Part shown: positions 54,181 to 63,184 of the stretch, piece by piece | Layout: each line of letters begins with the position of its first letter | How positions within the stretch are numbered: position 1 is the first letter of the stretch | Origin: Marisediminitalea oceani | GTDB taxonomy: Bacteria; Pseudomonadota; Gammaproteobacteria; Enterobacterales; Alteromonadaceae | Length of the DNA: 64,000 bases | Assembly: GCF_003731635.1 (NCBI RefSeq) | Contig: NZ_RCUA01000007.1 | Location: forward strand, 124-64,123 | Direction: 5' to 3' | Notes under the pieces: generated by a model | What the model saw: only the letters and a program-made list of their open reading frames with translations | The model's database searches: none | Told to the model about the DNA's origin: nothing | Program-made: the position numbers and the translations under genes

Positions 54181-55058
54181 TACGAATTCCTGGAAGGTTT
54201 AACCAGTTGCAAAGTGCCATCAAGGTGAACGTCACGCTGCGGAAAGGCTATCACTATGTCATGCTCAGCAAAGAGCTCATCTATGGTGAAACGTACCTGA
54301 CTGCGGATCACCCGCAGGTCACGTTCTTTGGTAGCATTTACCCAAAAGAAGGTTTCAAACATCAGGGCGTTGTCACCAAAATCATCAAAAATAACTACCG
54401 GTTTTGGCTCGGTCAGAATGTCTTCCTGTTGCTGGGTGGCCTGTTCAATCAGGCGCGCAACCAGTTTGCAATCAGAACCATAAGCCACCCCCACCCGCAC
54501 TGATGTGCGGGTCAGGTTGTCAATAAGGGTCCAGTTTACCACGGTGTTTTCCAGTAACTTACTATTGGGGATCAGCATGTGCACGCCATCGACCCGGCGA
54601 ATACGGGTAGACCGGGTATTAATGGTTTCAACGCTGCCACGGGCACCATCTACTTCCAGAAAGTCACCGATACGGATTGGTCGCTCCCACATTAAAATCC
54701 AGCCGGAGATAAAGTTGTTAATAATGTTCTGAGCACCAAAGCCCACACCAATGGCTACGGCACCGGACAAAAACGCAAAAGCCGTGAGCGGCACGTTCAT
54801 GACATCCAGCGTGGTCACGATTAAAATCGCGCCGGCGATAATATAGAAAAGCCGCTTGAACAAATGAATGGTGTCGGCGCTGGCACCGGATGCCCGTAAC
54901 CGGTAAGTCGCAATATGTGCGAGCTTCTTCATCAGCCAGATACCCACCACATAAATCAGTGGTACAGCAATTAAATCACCGCTGGTGAAAGTAATATCAA
55001 ACAGCGTAAACAGGTCTTGCGACAGAAAGTGTTTTACTTGTTGTAGTGTTTCTTCCAC
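54180..55058 (-). CDS. MscS-family mechanosensitive channel
   Basis: A 292-residue small-conductance channel: three N-terminal membrane segments, the pore-lining Gly/Ala helix (FAFLSGAVAIGVGFGAQNIINN), and the MscS beta domain (IRIGDFLEVDGARGSVETIN with STRIRRVDGVHMLIPNSKL). It opens on osmotic downshock. A GTG start follows AGGGA. It overlaps zntB by one base. Confidence 0.9.
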   Translation of the reverse strand: MEETLQQVKHFLSQDLFTLFDITFTSGDLIAVPLIYVVGIWLMKKLAHIATYRLRASGASADTIHLFKRLFYIIAGAILIVTTLDVMNVPLTAFAFLSGAVAIGVGFGAQNIINNFISGWILMWERPIRIGDFLEVDGARGSVETINTRSTRIRRVDGVHMLIPNSKLLENTVVNWTLIDNLTRTSVRVGVAYGSDCKLVARLIEQATQQQEDILTEPKPVVIFDDFGDNALMFETFFWVNATKERDLRVIRSQVRFTIDELFAEHDIVIAFPQRDVHLDGTLQLVKPSRNS

Positions 55059-55192
55059 GGGTCTTATCCCTATTTATCGGAGGCGCTCATAATAAGTGTG
55101 CTATTGATTAATGCAAATAACTTAGGTGAAAACAAGCCCGCTTTAATTTTGTCCTTACGATGAAAAATATTGATATAAAAAATGACATGCCG

Positions 55193-56128
55193 CTATCCGG
55201 GTTGTTTATCCTGATTCTGGCCCTCTCCGGGGCTGCTGCGTTTGGCCCAGAAACTGGCAAACAGAGCGCCTGAAAGGTTGTGCCAGATACTGAATATTGC
55301 GCCGGGCAGGGCGCTCGCCGCCGAGAAGTACTTTAAAGCCAGGGCGACGCTCAATCCGGAGTTCTGCATACCTACTTCTATCGCTACCGTTCTGGCAATT
55401 ACCGAGTCGTAACCCAGTTTGCGGGACAGCCCGTAGCCACAGCCAAGACCAATAAGGTTATGCAGGATAACAGCACTCACTACCTGCCAGGCCACGGTGT
55501 TGAGGTTGTCACTATTAAGCGCAACCACAATGGCGATGATGAGCAGTATGGCAGCCATGGAAAATACCGAGCAGGCTGGCGCTATACCAGCCAGCTTATG
55601 TTTAAAAAAGTGGTTTAGCAGCATGCCAGCAGCCACCGGCAGCAAAATGACTTTAACCAGCATACCCAGCATCGACAAGGCAGGTACCTCGATGCTTTGG
55701 CCTAAATATAACCAGGTGAGTAAAGGCAGCAGGATTACGGCCACCAGGGTCGATATCATGGTCATACTAACCGATAGCGCTACGTTGCCTTTGGCTAAAT
55801 AAGCCATCACGTTCGATGCGGTACCGCCGGCGGTAGCGCCGACCAGCATCATGCCGGTAATTAACGCCTCTGACAGCCCGAGTAGCAAAGCAATGAGCCA
55901 GGCCGCAAAGGGCATAATAATGAACTGAATAGCCACGCCGGCCCCGACTATGCGGCGGTACTGCCATACTTTAGTGAAATCCCGCCACTGCAGTGTGAGC
56001 CCCATGGCCAGCATCACCACAACCAGCAAGGGCACAATAAACGCCTTTAAACCAACCAATAAAGCAGGAAAAAGATAAGCAAACACGCTTATCAACAACG
56101 CCAGAACCGGAAACAAATAAATGGCCAC
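55193..56128 (-). CDS. BASS-family (bile acid:sodium symporter-type) transporter
   Basis: A 311-residue integral membrane protein with about ten hydrophobic segments. VVMLAMGLTLQWRDFTKVWQ and VGATAGGTASNVMAYLAKGN are the two unwound-helix motifs of the BASS fold, and EVGMQNSGLSVALALKYF is also typical. It probably carries an organic anion with sodium; substrate unknown. The GTG at 56128 has a weak GAG upstream; TTG 56140 is an alternative. Confidence 0.8.
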   Translation of the reverse strand: MAIYLFPVLALLISVFAYLFPALLVGLKAFIVPLLVVVMLAMGLTLQWRDFTKVWQYRRIVGAGVAIQFIIMPFAAWLIALLLGLSEALITGMMLVGATAGGTASNVMAYLAKGNVALSVSMTMISTLVAVILLPLLTWLYLGQSIEVPALSMLGMLVKVILLPVAAGMLLNHFFKHKLAGIAPACSVFSMAAILLIIAIVVALNSDNLNTVAWQVVSAVILHNLIGLGCGYGLSRKLGYDSVIARTVAIEVGMQNSGLSVALALKYFSAASALPGAIFSIWHNLSGALFASFWAKRSSPGEGQNQDKQPG

Positions 56129-56217
56129 TGTAACTCTCAATAAAAACAGACTGGTTTAAGTTTAACATTGCTAAGCGGCAATTATTTAATAACAGAGGAT
56201 CACCTTGCTGTCGCCTA

Positions 56218-56286
56218 ATGAAGTTTCTTCGCCGCCTCTGGATTTGTCTTTTTTCATTACGGGCTGTACCTGCCGTGCATGGCTGA
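56218..56286 (+). pseudogene. Relic of a DUF1439 paralogue (signal peptide only)
   Basis: ATG 56218 reads MKFLRRLWICLFSLRAVPAV and stops at TGA 56284. It is clearly related in DNA and protein to the start of the intact DUF1439 gene at 57693 (MKYLCRLWICLFTLLVGMPA), including the shared upstream bases. After the stop the similarity is lost, and the sequence runs into a PfkB-like fragment. So the body of this copy has been lost or replaced. Confidence 0.65.
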
Positions 56287-56317
56287 ACGCTGTCAAAACA
56301 ACGGCAGTATTGTTTGA

Positions 56318-56557
56318 TTCGACCCTAATTACCGTGTTGATCTTTGGCAAAGCAGACTGGATAAGTTTAAAGCAAAATGTAACGCGTTTTTTGCATTGGC
56401 TGATGTGGTAAAAGTAAGTGAAGAGGAATTGGCGCTTCTTACCGGAGAGTTGAATATACCAGACGGTTGTAGTGCTTTACACCAGCTAGGAGCGGGAGTC
56501 ATATTTGTCACCATGGGAAGTAAAGGTTGTTACCTTTCAACAAACGTTACCATTTAA
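56318..56557 (+). pseudogene. Truncated PfkB-family carbohydrate kinase fragment
   Basis: With no start codon, this frame runs open for 79 codons to TAA 56555. It reads FDPNYRVDLWQSRLDKFKAK, then ALADVVKVSEEELALLTGE and VIFVTMGSKGCYL, which is the middle of a fructokinase-type PfkB kinase (FDPNYR, the ADVVK-SEEE motif and the VTxGxxG loop). N- and C-terminal parts, including the catalytic GAGD site, are missing. A frame break is likely just upstream (AVLFD in another frame). Confidence 0.75.
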
Positions 56558-56965
56558 CCATGAGTGGTACACTTATTATCTGAATTCGAGACATTTAACG
56601 CGACTTCGATTTTGGCGCATGAAGCATAAAAACATACCATCACTTGAATATGCAAAATGTTGAGATCAGGGCTTTTCACATATCTCATTGTGTACTTCAG
56701 TACCAAAGACCAATTTAATTGCCTATCTTGACGACAACTACTTCATTGACTTTTGAAAACTATCCATTTGACACACGTGCAACTAGCCTTAAATAAAGCT
56801 GACACAGTGGGTAGTGCATAGCGTAAATTTTCTTTTACTCGTAATTTCATGCATTTAATCTTCGAGGTTTGATTTAATGCGTCTTGTGACTTGCATGAGT
56901 TACGACTAGGCTTTAATTGTGGACTTGGACTTTCACAATTAAAATTAAAAGGAGATTTTATTAAG
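56558..56965. other. AT-rich intergenic stretch
   Basis: About 400 bases with no credible gene on either strand; visibly more AT-rich than the surrounding genes. It separates the kinase relic from the orphan secreted protein gene and looks like decayed or acquired sequence. Confidence 0.4.
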
Positions 56966-57475
56966 GTGCTTAAATATATTCATAATTCTGTATTATCGAT
57001 TAAACGCCATCGAGTACGTTTTAAGTCGTCAGATGTATTCAAATTAGGTACTTATGTATCATTCTTTGTGGTTTCATCTATTATCTTTTCCGGTTCTACT
57101 TTAGCAAAAACGTTTTGTAGTACTGAAGTGGTAGAGGAAAAAGGAACCCCGGCTCTCAGTCCTGGGCTGATTGATGCAATGTATGAAGCAATTAGCACTA
57201 ACACGTTTGACCTTGACGAACCTTATACTTTGATAACTAAGAAACATTTCTGTACGGGGGTAGGTAAGTCTAATATAGGATCCGAAAGTTCTTTTGAAAC
57301 GTTTAACAATGCTCCGGATCCTGACCCAACACCGAAAGAAGGTGATAAGCAAACAGTCAAACAGACTAGAGCCGATGGAACCAGGGAGTGGACTTATACT
57401 TATATAAATGGAGTTTGGGTATTGACTGGATACAAATACACACCTTTGCCTGATGCTGATAGTCTGGAGCCATAA
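56966..57475 (+). CDS. Orphan AT-rich secreted protein
   Basis: About 170 residues if read from GTG 56966, 11 bases after AAAAGGAG; an upstream TTG 56891 frame is also open. A hydrophobic segment YVSFFVVSSIIFSGSTLA suggests a signal anchor or signal peptide. The mature part is polar with two Cys (FCSTEVV and HFCTGVG), a charged PDPDPTPKEGDKQTVKQTR linker and a C-terminal ADGTREWTYTYINGVWVLTG. No family was recognised. AT-rich codon use differs from neighbours, so horizontal gain is likely. Confidence 0.55.
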   Translation: MLKYIHNSVLSIKRHRVRFKSSDVFKLGTYVSFFVVSSIIFSGSTLAKTFCSTEVVEEKGTPALSPGLIDAMYEAISTNTFDLDEPYTLITKKHFCTGVGKSNIGSESSFETFNNAPDPDPTPKEGDKQTVKQTRADGTREWTYTYINGVWVLTGYKYTPLPDADSLEP

Positions 57476-57692
57476 TTGACCGGCCGCCAATAAATAGATC
57501 CACAAGATAGATGAATTGGGCATAACAAGGCCACATCAGCTGCGCGGCAACGTTAGTCCGTTCCTTGTCTAAAGCTGCCGTAGCAACGGCAGATCAAAAC
57601 TATAAGTCCTCACGATAACTGGATGATAGTATCGTGCCTGCATACTAAAAATCTGGTAGCCTTAGCAGATAGTAATCAACTGATGTTGTCCC

Positions 57693-58211
57693 ATGAAGTA
57701 TCTTTGCCGCCTCTGGATTTGCCTGTTTACTTTGCTGGTGGGTATGCCTGCCGCGCATGCTTTCACCATGACCTTTTCGGAAAGCCAGTTAAATACTATG
57801 GTGACCGCAGTGTTTCCTCAGCAGCGCACCTTTGACGATGTAGTGTTTACCTTCTCTGACCCCTTTGTTGAGCTTGACCCACTGGAAGATGAAGTGAACG
57901 TGAAAGTCACCGTACTGGCAGAGCAAAATGGTCAACGGTTGCAAGCCAAGGCGGAGATTTCCGGGCGCATTGCCTACCACCATCAACTGGCGCAACTGCG
58001 CCTTATTGAGCCGCGGTTGGATAAGCTAAAAGTGCTGGATAATCAGGCGGTAGTATCCGATAGCCTGGTTAATGGCATAAAGCGTCTTGAAGGTAAACGA
58101 GTGCCGGTGATCCTGCTGTTAGACTTCGACGATTTGGATATGGCGGCGTTTGGTATTCAAAAGCCCAAACGCATCGACATAACCAGTCAGGGTCTTCTCA
58201 TCGAAATATAA
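57693..58211 (+). CDS. DUF1439 family periplasmic/lipid-binding-like protein
   Basis: A 172-residue protein with a signal peptide (MKYLCRLWICLFTLLVGMPA). FTMTFSESQLNTMVTAVFPQ begins the mature domain, typical of DUF1439 (YceB-like, tubular lipid-binding fold). No Cys at the cleavage site is seen, so it is probably soluble, not a lipoprotein, unlike YceB. It lies upstream of an ATP-grasp gene by 24 bases. A truncated relative is at 56218. Confidence 0.78.
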   Translation: MKYLCRLWICLFTLLVGMPAAHAFTMTFSESQLNTMVTAVFPQQRTFDDVVFTFSDPFVELDPLEDEVNVKVTVLAEQNGQRLQAKAEISGRIAYHHQLAQLRLIEPRLDKLKVLDNQAVVSDSLVNGIKRLEGKRVPVILLLDFDDLDMAAFGIQKPKRIDITSQGLLIEI

Positions 58212-58235
58212 TCTGTTATTACCTCGGGAATGATT

Positions 58236-59105
58236 ATGAAAAAGCTCGCGTTTCTGTCGATGGACGATTTGCAGGATTTCTTTGTTTACGACGAGCTGCT
58301 GCTGGCGCCTTTTGCCGAGCTGGGGTATGAAGTGGATACGATTTCCTGGCACCAGCCGGAAGTGGATTACAGTAGCTATGAAGCAGTTATTGTGCGCAGC
58401 CCCTGGGATTACCAACAGTATGAAACTGAGTTTGTCGCCTGCCTGAAGCGTATTGATCAGCAATCCCGATTGATGAACTCGTTGTCACTGATGATGTGGA
58501 ATCTAAACAAACAGTATCTTAAAGATCTGGAAGCTGCTGACGTACCTGTGCTGCCCACGCGCTGGCTTTGCGGCTTTGATCAAAGCGCTATTACCGAGGC
58601 GTTTAGCGAATTTGCCTGCGATGAACTGGTTATTAAGCCCTGCGTAAGTGCTAATGCCGACGATACCTTTCGCTTAACACCAGCTAAGCTGACGTCTACC
58701 GCTGCTGAGCTGGCCACATGTTTTGCCGGGCGCGAGTGTATGGTTCAGCCGTTTGTACGGAGTGTTACCGAACAAGGCGAGGTGTCTTTGTTTTATTTCG
58801 CTGGCAAACTGAGTCATGCCATACTCAAGCAGCCGAAAGCAGGGGATTTCAGAGTGCAGGAAGAGCATGGCGGCAGCCTGCAGGCGATTACGCCGGAACC
58901 CGCTATGCTGGCAAATGCGCAGGCGGCGCTGAATGCCATGCCTGATGATTACCTGTATGCGCGGGTTGATTTATTATGGTTTGCCGATGAATGGCGCATC
59001 ATAGAGCTCGAGCTCATTGAGCCCTCACTCTATTTCAACCTGGATGAACAGTCACCCCAGCGGTTTGTTAACGCCTACCTTCGCTATCTTAATGCTCACG
59101 CTTAA
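58236..59105 (+). CDS. ATP-grasp family protein
   Basis: A 289-residue protein of the ATP-grasp superfamily, like prokaryotic glutathione-synthetase-type and DcsG-like ligases. It has VIVRSPWDYQQY, an ADVPVLPTRWLCGFD linker, the ATP-binding lysine in DELVIKPCVSANADDT, and the metal residues in YARVDLLW and IIELELIEPSLYFNLD. It joins a carboxylate to an amine or thiol with ATP; the substrate is unknown. Start ATG 58236 follows CGGGA by about six bases. The end overlaps the DUF3300 gene (convergent, 17 bases). Confidence 0.8.
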   Translation: MKKLAFLSMDDLQDFFVYDELLLAPFAELGYEVDTISWHQPEVDYSSYEAVIVRSPWDYQQYETEFVACLKRIDQQSRLMNSLSLMMWNLNKQYLKDLEAADVPVLPTRWLCGFDQSAITEAFSEFACDELVIKPCVSANADDTFRLTPAKLTSTAAELATCFAGRECMVQPFVRSVTEQGEVSLFYFAGKLSHAILKQPKAGDFRVQEEHGGSLQAITPEPAMLANAQAALNAMPDDYLYARVDLLWFADEWRIIELELIEPSLYFNLDEQSPQRFVNAYLRYLNAHA

Positions 59106-60441
59106 CCCGAGGTTTCTGAGCATTATCCCGCGGTGCCGGGCGACTATGTGATTGCTTAACCGGGCGCTGCTGGCTTGGCTTAGAGTAGGCTTGCTGCGGA
59201 CGCTGTGAATGCGACGGCGCTTTATTTACCCACTTGCGCTCTTTGTGTACCGTACGCTCCTGAGGTTGTTGACGAACCTGTTGCCGTTCAGCTGGCGCAA
59301 ATTCCCGCTGTTTATAGCCCGGCTTACCGCCATGAGCCTGTTCTTTAGGCGCTCTCACCACATTTTTGGGCAGGCTGCGATTACCTGGGTTATTCTCATG
59401 GCTTTGCAGGCGCTGTTTTAACTGTTTGGCGTCCTGGCTGTATTTCACAGGTTTCTGCCCTTTGGACTCGCGCTGTAATGGTTTACCCTGTTTCCCGCCA
59501 TCTATCCGATAGCTATTGCCAGCCTGGGTTCGGGTATACAGTTCGCGATGTCTGGCTGCATTATCTAATGATCGGTGTTGCTTAACGATGGCCGGTTTGT
59601 GGGTCGCTACCCGTTGCGAATAACGGGCATGGCGGTTGCCCACATTATGCTGCCAGCGATGGTATTCTTTTACAGAATAACGCTTGGTCGGATAGTGTGG
59701 TCTCACATAACGACGTGAAGGGGTACTACGAATAATAATGTGCCGTTCAGGCCACCAGATATTACCGAAGTAAAAGCCGGCTGAAATGCTTACCCGCGGG
59801 CCCCAGTAAATACGATGACCCAGGGCTATCCGTACGCTGGTGGGCCAGAAAACCGGCTGGCTGTGGTAATGCCAGTGGCCATAGACATGGCGGGTGTCGT
59901 AGTAAGGAATATACACCACTTCGGGCTGGCGGGATTCAATCACAATGATCTTATCTTCGGTGGAAACCTGCTGGTAATCGTTGCTTTGCAGGTTGCCACT
60001 CTGGCGCGCCTGTAAACGCAGCGCCTGTACTCTGTCGAGCACCCAGTCTTCATTGGTGATCACCGCGTCGCCGAGGTTTTGCAGCCAGCCGAGGTCATCA
60101 CTCATGTGACGCAGGACATCGGTAAACGGCACCAAAGCCTTTACACTTGGATCCCAGTCGGCGTTTTCCAGCGCCCGCTCCAGTGCGTCACCCTCCAGCG
60201 ACTGATTATCCTGACGCCAGCGGTCGGCTTCTATCACTTGTAACGGGTAAGTACTGGCGATCAGAATATGGGTTACCAGCGTGTCGGGGTATAACGCGAT
60301 TGGCGCCAACAGGGTGTCGAGCGTTTCTTCGCTGAGACGCTGCGCATTATATGTTGGTTGATTTTCGGGGGCCGTGGTAGCCAGTGCATGACCGCCGTAG
60401 ACCAGCGGCAGAAACAGGGCCAGTATTAATCGCTTTTTCAT
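59089..60441 (-). CDS. DUF3300 family secreted protein
   Basis: A 450-residue secreted protein with a signal peptide (MKKRLILALFLPLVYGGHALA). The conserved part is residues 20-230 (LDTLLAPIALYPDTLVTHIL, YPLQVIEADRWRQDN, WDPSVKALVPFTDVL, VYIPYYDTRHVYG, and the His/Trp-rich FGNIWWPER). The rest is low-complexity, rich in Gln, Lys, Arg and Pro, and is probably disordered. CAGGAGA precedes the ATG. No function is known for the family. Confidence 0.85.
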   Translation of the reverse strand: MKKRLILALFLPLVYGGHALATTAPENQPTYNAQRLSEETLDTLLAPIALYPDTLVTHILIASTYPLQVIEADRWRQDNQSLEGDALERALENADWDPSVKALVPFTDVLRHMSDDLGWLQNLGDAVITNEDWVLDRVQALRLQARQSGNLQSNDYQQVSTEDKIIVIESRQPEVVYIPYYDTRHVYGHWHYHSQPVFWPTSVRIALGHRIYWGPRVSISAGFYFGNIWWPERHIIIRSTPSRRYVRPHYPTKRYSVKEYHRWQHNVGNRHARYSQRVATHKPAIVKQHRSLDNAARHRELYTRTQAGNSYRIDGGKQGKPLQRESKGQKPVKYSQDAKQLKQRLQSHENNPGNRSLPKNVVRAPKEQAHGGKPGYKQREFAPAERQQVRQQPQERTVHKERKWVNKAPSHSQRPQQAYSKPSQQRPVKQSHSRPAPRDNAQKPRVKREH

Positions 60442-60520
60442 ACAAACTCTCCTGTGCCACAGGGCACTTGGTGTGATGTTTGTATCGTTATAGCAAGGGC
60501 AAGATTAATTCAGGCTGAAC

Positions 60521-60545
60521 CAAGCTGAACCAATTGTTCAGCTTG
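60521..60545 (-). terminator. Hairpin after ribA
   Basis: CAAGCTGAAC (60521-60530) and GTTCAGCTTG (60536-60545) form a perfect 10-bp stem with a five-base loop, just past the ribA stop on the minus strand. No T-run is seen. Confidence 0.5.
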
Positions 60546-60559
60546 CTGGCAAATAAAGC

Positions 60560-61180
60560 TTAGTCACCCAGAATATGTGGGTCGAAGGCGTGGCCGAGTT
60601 TTTCGGTTTTGGTTTTAATGTAGTTTTTGTTGTCTTTGGTGATACCGTGATCAATGGGCTTGCGGGCCACCACGTTAATATCGAGATCTTTCAGCGCCGC
60701 GGTTTTACGGGGGTTATTGGTCATCAGCTCAACATTCTTAACATTCAGCTTATCCAGCATGACCTTGCACATCTCGTAGGTGCGCATGTCGGCATCGAAA
60801 CCCAGATGTTCGTTAGCTTCAACGGTATCCATGCCCTGGTCTTGCAGATGATAGGCACGGATTTTATTGATAAGGCCGATACCACGCCCTTCCTGACGCA
60901 AATACAGCAGTACGCCACAGCCGTTTTCGACGATATTTTCCATCGCTCGCTCTAACTGGAAACCGCAGTCACAACGGGTAGAGAACAGCGCATCGCCGGT
61001 GAGGCATTCAGAATGGATTCGAATAGGCACCACGTCTTCCGGCTGCCAGGTACCGTATGATAATGCAACGTGCTCTACACCCGAGTTTTCTTCCACAAAA
61101 CCATGGATAGTGAATTCTCCCTTGCGGGTAGGAAGCTTTGCTGCGCTGACAAATCGGTATTGCTGGGATTTACTGGTCAT
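60560..61180 (-). CDS. ribA: GTP cyclohydrolase II
   Basis: A 206-residue enzyme that opens GTP to the first riboflavin precursor. Zinc cysteines are in HSECLTGDALFSTRCDCGFQ, and YLRQEGRGIGLINKIRAYHL and LGFDADMRTYE are the other hallmarks. ATG 61180 begins the conserved sequence; an upstream start at 61225 adds no conserved residues. No RFN/FMN riboswitch is seen upstream, so it is likely constitutive. Confidence 0.92.
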   Translation of the reverse strand: MTSKSQQYRFVSAAKLPTRKGEFTIHGFVEENSGVEHVALSYGTWQPEDVVPIRIHSECLTGDALFSTRCDCGFQLERAMENIVENGCGVLLYLRQEGRGIGLINKIRAYHLQDQGMDTVEANEHLGFDADMRTYEMCKVMLDKLNVKNVELMTNNPRKTAALKDLDINVVARKPIDHGITKDNKNYIKTKTEKLGHAFDPHILGD

Positions 61181-61326
61181 GAAACTCGAGCCGGGTTGAT
61201 GTAGAAACTGCCTAATAAGTACCACTACATGAGGGCAGGAACACAGGTTTACAAGCCCTCAGGGGCGGCGATTATACCGCCTATCAGGGCACGGGTCTAA
61301 TATTCAGGCCGAACTAAATTGGTATA

Positions 61327-61671
61327 CTAAAGATCCGCCTGCTCCAGCGCTTGCTGTAGTTTTAGCTGTACGTTTTGCAGCATGTCTGCCTTGCTGATAT
61401 GGGCGGTAGAGGCGCCTACCGGCTCCAGCCAAACCGCTTCGCACAGCCATTCCACGTTAAACAGTAGCTCAAAATCATCGGCCACCAGGCGCACCTGTAA
61501 CCTGTCAGCACCCCAGTCATTCTCGCCCTGGCGGGCATTGAGTAAACGGGCAATATTGTGGCACAGACCCACTGCCTGTTGCTGGGTAGCGGGGATCGGC
61601 CCGGTCCAGCGGATAATGCCGGGTTCGCATACCAGCAAGTTGGCAATAGCGGGTGGGGTTAACTGCTGCAT
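61327..61671 (-). CDS. Hypothetical protein downstream of SelO
   Basis: A 114-residue soluble protein (MQQLTPPAIANLLVCEPGII start). Segments are LQVRLVADDFELLFNVEWLC and EAVWLEPVGASTAHI. AAGGGA lies seven bases before the ATG. It overlaps the selO stop by 13 bases, so it is coupled to selO. No confident family; it may belong to a DUF3630-like group, which is a guess. Confidence 0.6.
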   Translation of the reverse strand: MQQLTPPAIANLLVCEPGIIRWTGPIPATQQQAVGLCHNIARLLNARQGENDWGADRLQVRLVADDFELLFNVEWLCEAVWLEPVGASTAHISKADMLQNVQLKLQQALEQADL

Positions 61672-63071
61672 GAAAGACTCCCTTGCGAACTGGCAGCGCC
61701 GGGTTGGGAATATTCCCGGGTTATCTCGTTATCATCAAATGGCTGACGAATGGCTTCCATCAGCTTGTGCGCCGGCCCGAAGTCACCTTGTTCGGCGGCG
61801 TCGATAGCCGATTGTAAATAGTGCGTACGTGGGATAACCAGTGGATTAAGCGGGTAAAGCGCATCATTTGCAACACCCGCAGCAAGGCGGCGCTGGCGGT
61901 AATCCTGCCACCAGTTATCAAAGGCGTTACGGTCAACAAACTGATCGCGTAACGGCACTGATTCCTGCTGTGGGTCGGTCATAATGAGTTGCCTGAAGCT
62001 TTGGGTATAGTCGCGTTTCTCAGCGTTAAGCAAACTCAGCCAGGTATTCAGGCAGGGCTCGTTCTCTGCATTATCCTCAAGGCCAATGCGGCTGAGCATC
62101 TGATGATGGTACTGACTTAAAAAGGTGGGCTCAAATAACGTCAGGCAGGCGCGGATATCATCGGTATTCAGGTGACCAGAAAACGCATAGGCCAGCGCGT
62201 TAAGGTTCCACAGCGCGATTCCGGGCTGACGATCAAAGGCATAGCGGCCTTCGTAGTCGGAGTGGTTAAATACTGCATCAGACTGGAAGTGTTCGATGAA
62301 GGCGTAAGGCCCGTAATCGAAGGTAATACCGTGGATTGACATATTGTCGGTATTCATTACGCCGTGTACGAAGCCGTATGCCTGCCAAAGCGCCACCATG
62401 CGCGCGGTGCGTAATGTAATGGCTGTCAGCAGCGCTTTATGCGGATTGGCGTCTTGTAAACACTCCGGGAAGTGATGAGTGAGGGTGTACTGCATCAGCT
62501 TGTCCAGCGTGTCTTGTTGTTTATTGTGGTAATAAAACTCAAAGTGGCCAAAGCGAATATGGCTCGGGGCCATGCGGATCATCATGGCGCCAGGCTCAGG
62601 CAACTCCCGCACAATGGATTGTTCACTGGTCATTAAACACAGCGCCCGGGAAGTTGGGATGCGCAGATGATGCAGTGCTTCTGAGGCAATGTATTCCCGC
62701 AAGGTTGAGCGTAACACGGCACGCCCGTCGGCATGGCGGGAATAGGGGGTCTGGCCGGCGCCTTTTAAGTGCAGATCAAAGCTAGTGCCCTGGTCATCGC
62801 TTACCTCACCCAGTAATAAACCACGCCCATCGCCCAGAAAAGGATTCCACTGGCCAAACTGGTGGCCGCCGTATTTTTGCGCCACGGCGTTAGTCGCCAG
62901 CTCACCGCCTTCATCAAATATCGCCGACATCAGTGCGTCGCTATCCGGCAGTTCAAACTGTGCTGCCAGCTCGCGGTTGTACATCGGCATGCTCATTTCG
63001 CTCAAAGGCTGCGGCTTTACTGCGCTGACTGTGTCGGCTAATTCGGTAGCGTAGCGATGGTGTAATTGCAT
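61659..63071 (-). CDS. selO: Protein AMPylase SelO (YdiU)
   Basis: A 470-residue pseudokinase-fold enzyme that transfers AMP to protein Ser/Thr/Tyr. Motifs include QKYGGHQFGQWNPFLGDGRG, HLKGAGQTPYSRHADGRAVL, HGVMNTDNMSIHGITFDYGP and the C-terminal Cys-Ser-Ser (SLSCSS), the bacterial form of the selenocysteine end in eukaryotes. It is linked to redox stress response. The gene downstream overlaps by 13 bases. Confidence 0.92.
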   Translation of the reverse strand: MQLHHRYATELADTVSAVKPQPLSEMSMPMYNRELAAQFELPDSDALMSAIFDEGGELATNAVAQKYGGHQFGQWNPFLGDGRGLLLGEVSDDQGTSFDLHLKGAGQTPYSRHADGRAVLRSTLREYIASEALHHLRIPTSRALCLMTSEQSIVRELPEPGAMMIRMAPSHIRFGHFEFYYHNKQQDTLDKLMQYTLTHHFPECLQDANPHKALLTAITLRTARMVALWQAYGFVHGVMNTDNMSIHGITFDYGPYAFIEHFQSDAVFNHSDYEGRYAFDRQPGIALWNLNALAYAFSGHLNTDDIRACLTLFEPTFLSQYHHQMLSRIGLEDNAENEPCLNTWLSLLNAEKRDYTQSFRQLIMTDPQQESVPLRDQFVDRNAFDNWWQDYRQRRLAAGVANDALYPLNPLVIPRTHYLQSAIDAAEQGDFGPAHKLMEAIRQPFDDNEITREYSQPGAASSQGSLSCSS

Positions 63072-63184
63072 TGGACTCTCAATAAACTACAGGAAGAAAA
63101 GTGTAACACCTGCCTGAACTATAGTGTAGATGGGGAAGGGCGCAGGATAATGTTGCAGTCATCCGACGCCATAGTTACCAGCCA

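Noticed and set aside
57101-57523. 140-residue minus-strand ORF opposite the orphan gene
   Set aside because: It lacks a good ribosome site and is a shadow of the plus-strand gene, which has AAAAGGAG and a signal-like segment.
57517-57560. attC-like site after the orphan gene (CATAACAAGG ... CGTTAG), which would make it an integron cassette
   Set aside because: The two core-like boxes are only about 30 bases apart, the paired arms are weak (TAAC/GTTA and GCC/GGC), and no integrase or second site is seen. Too short for a working attC.
60440-61330. RFN (FMN) riboswitch near ribA
   Set aside because: The leader from 61181 to 61326 is short and has no RFN conserved boxes.
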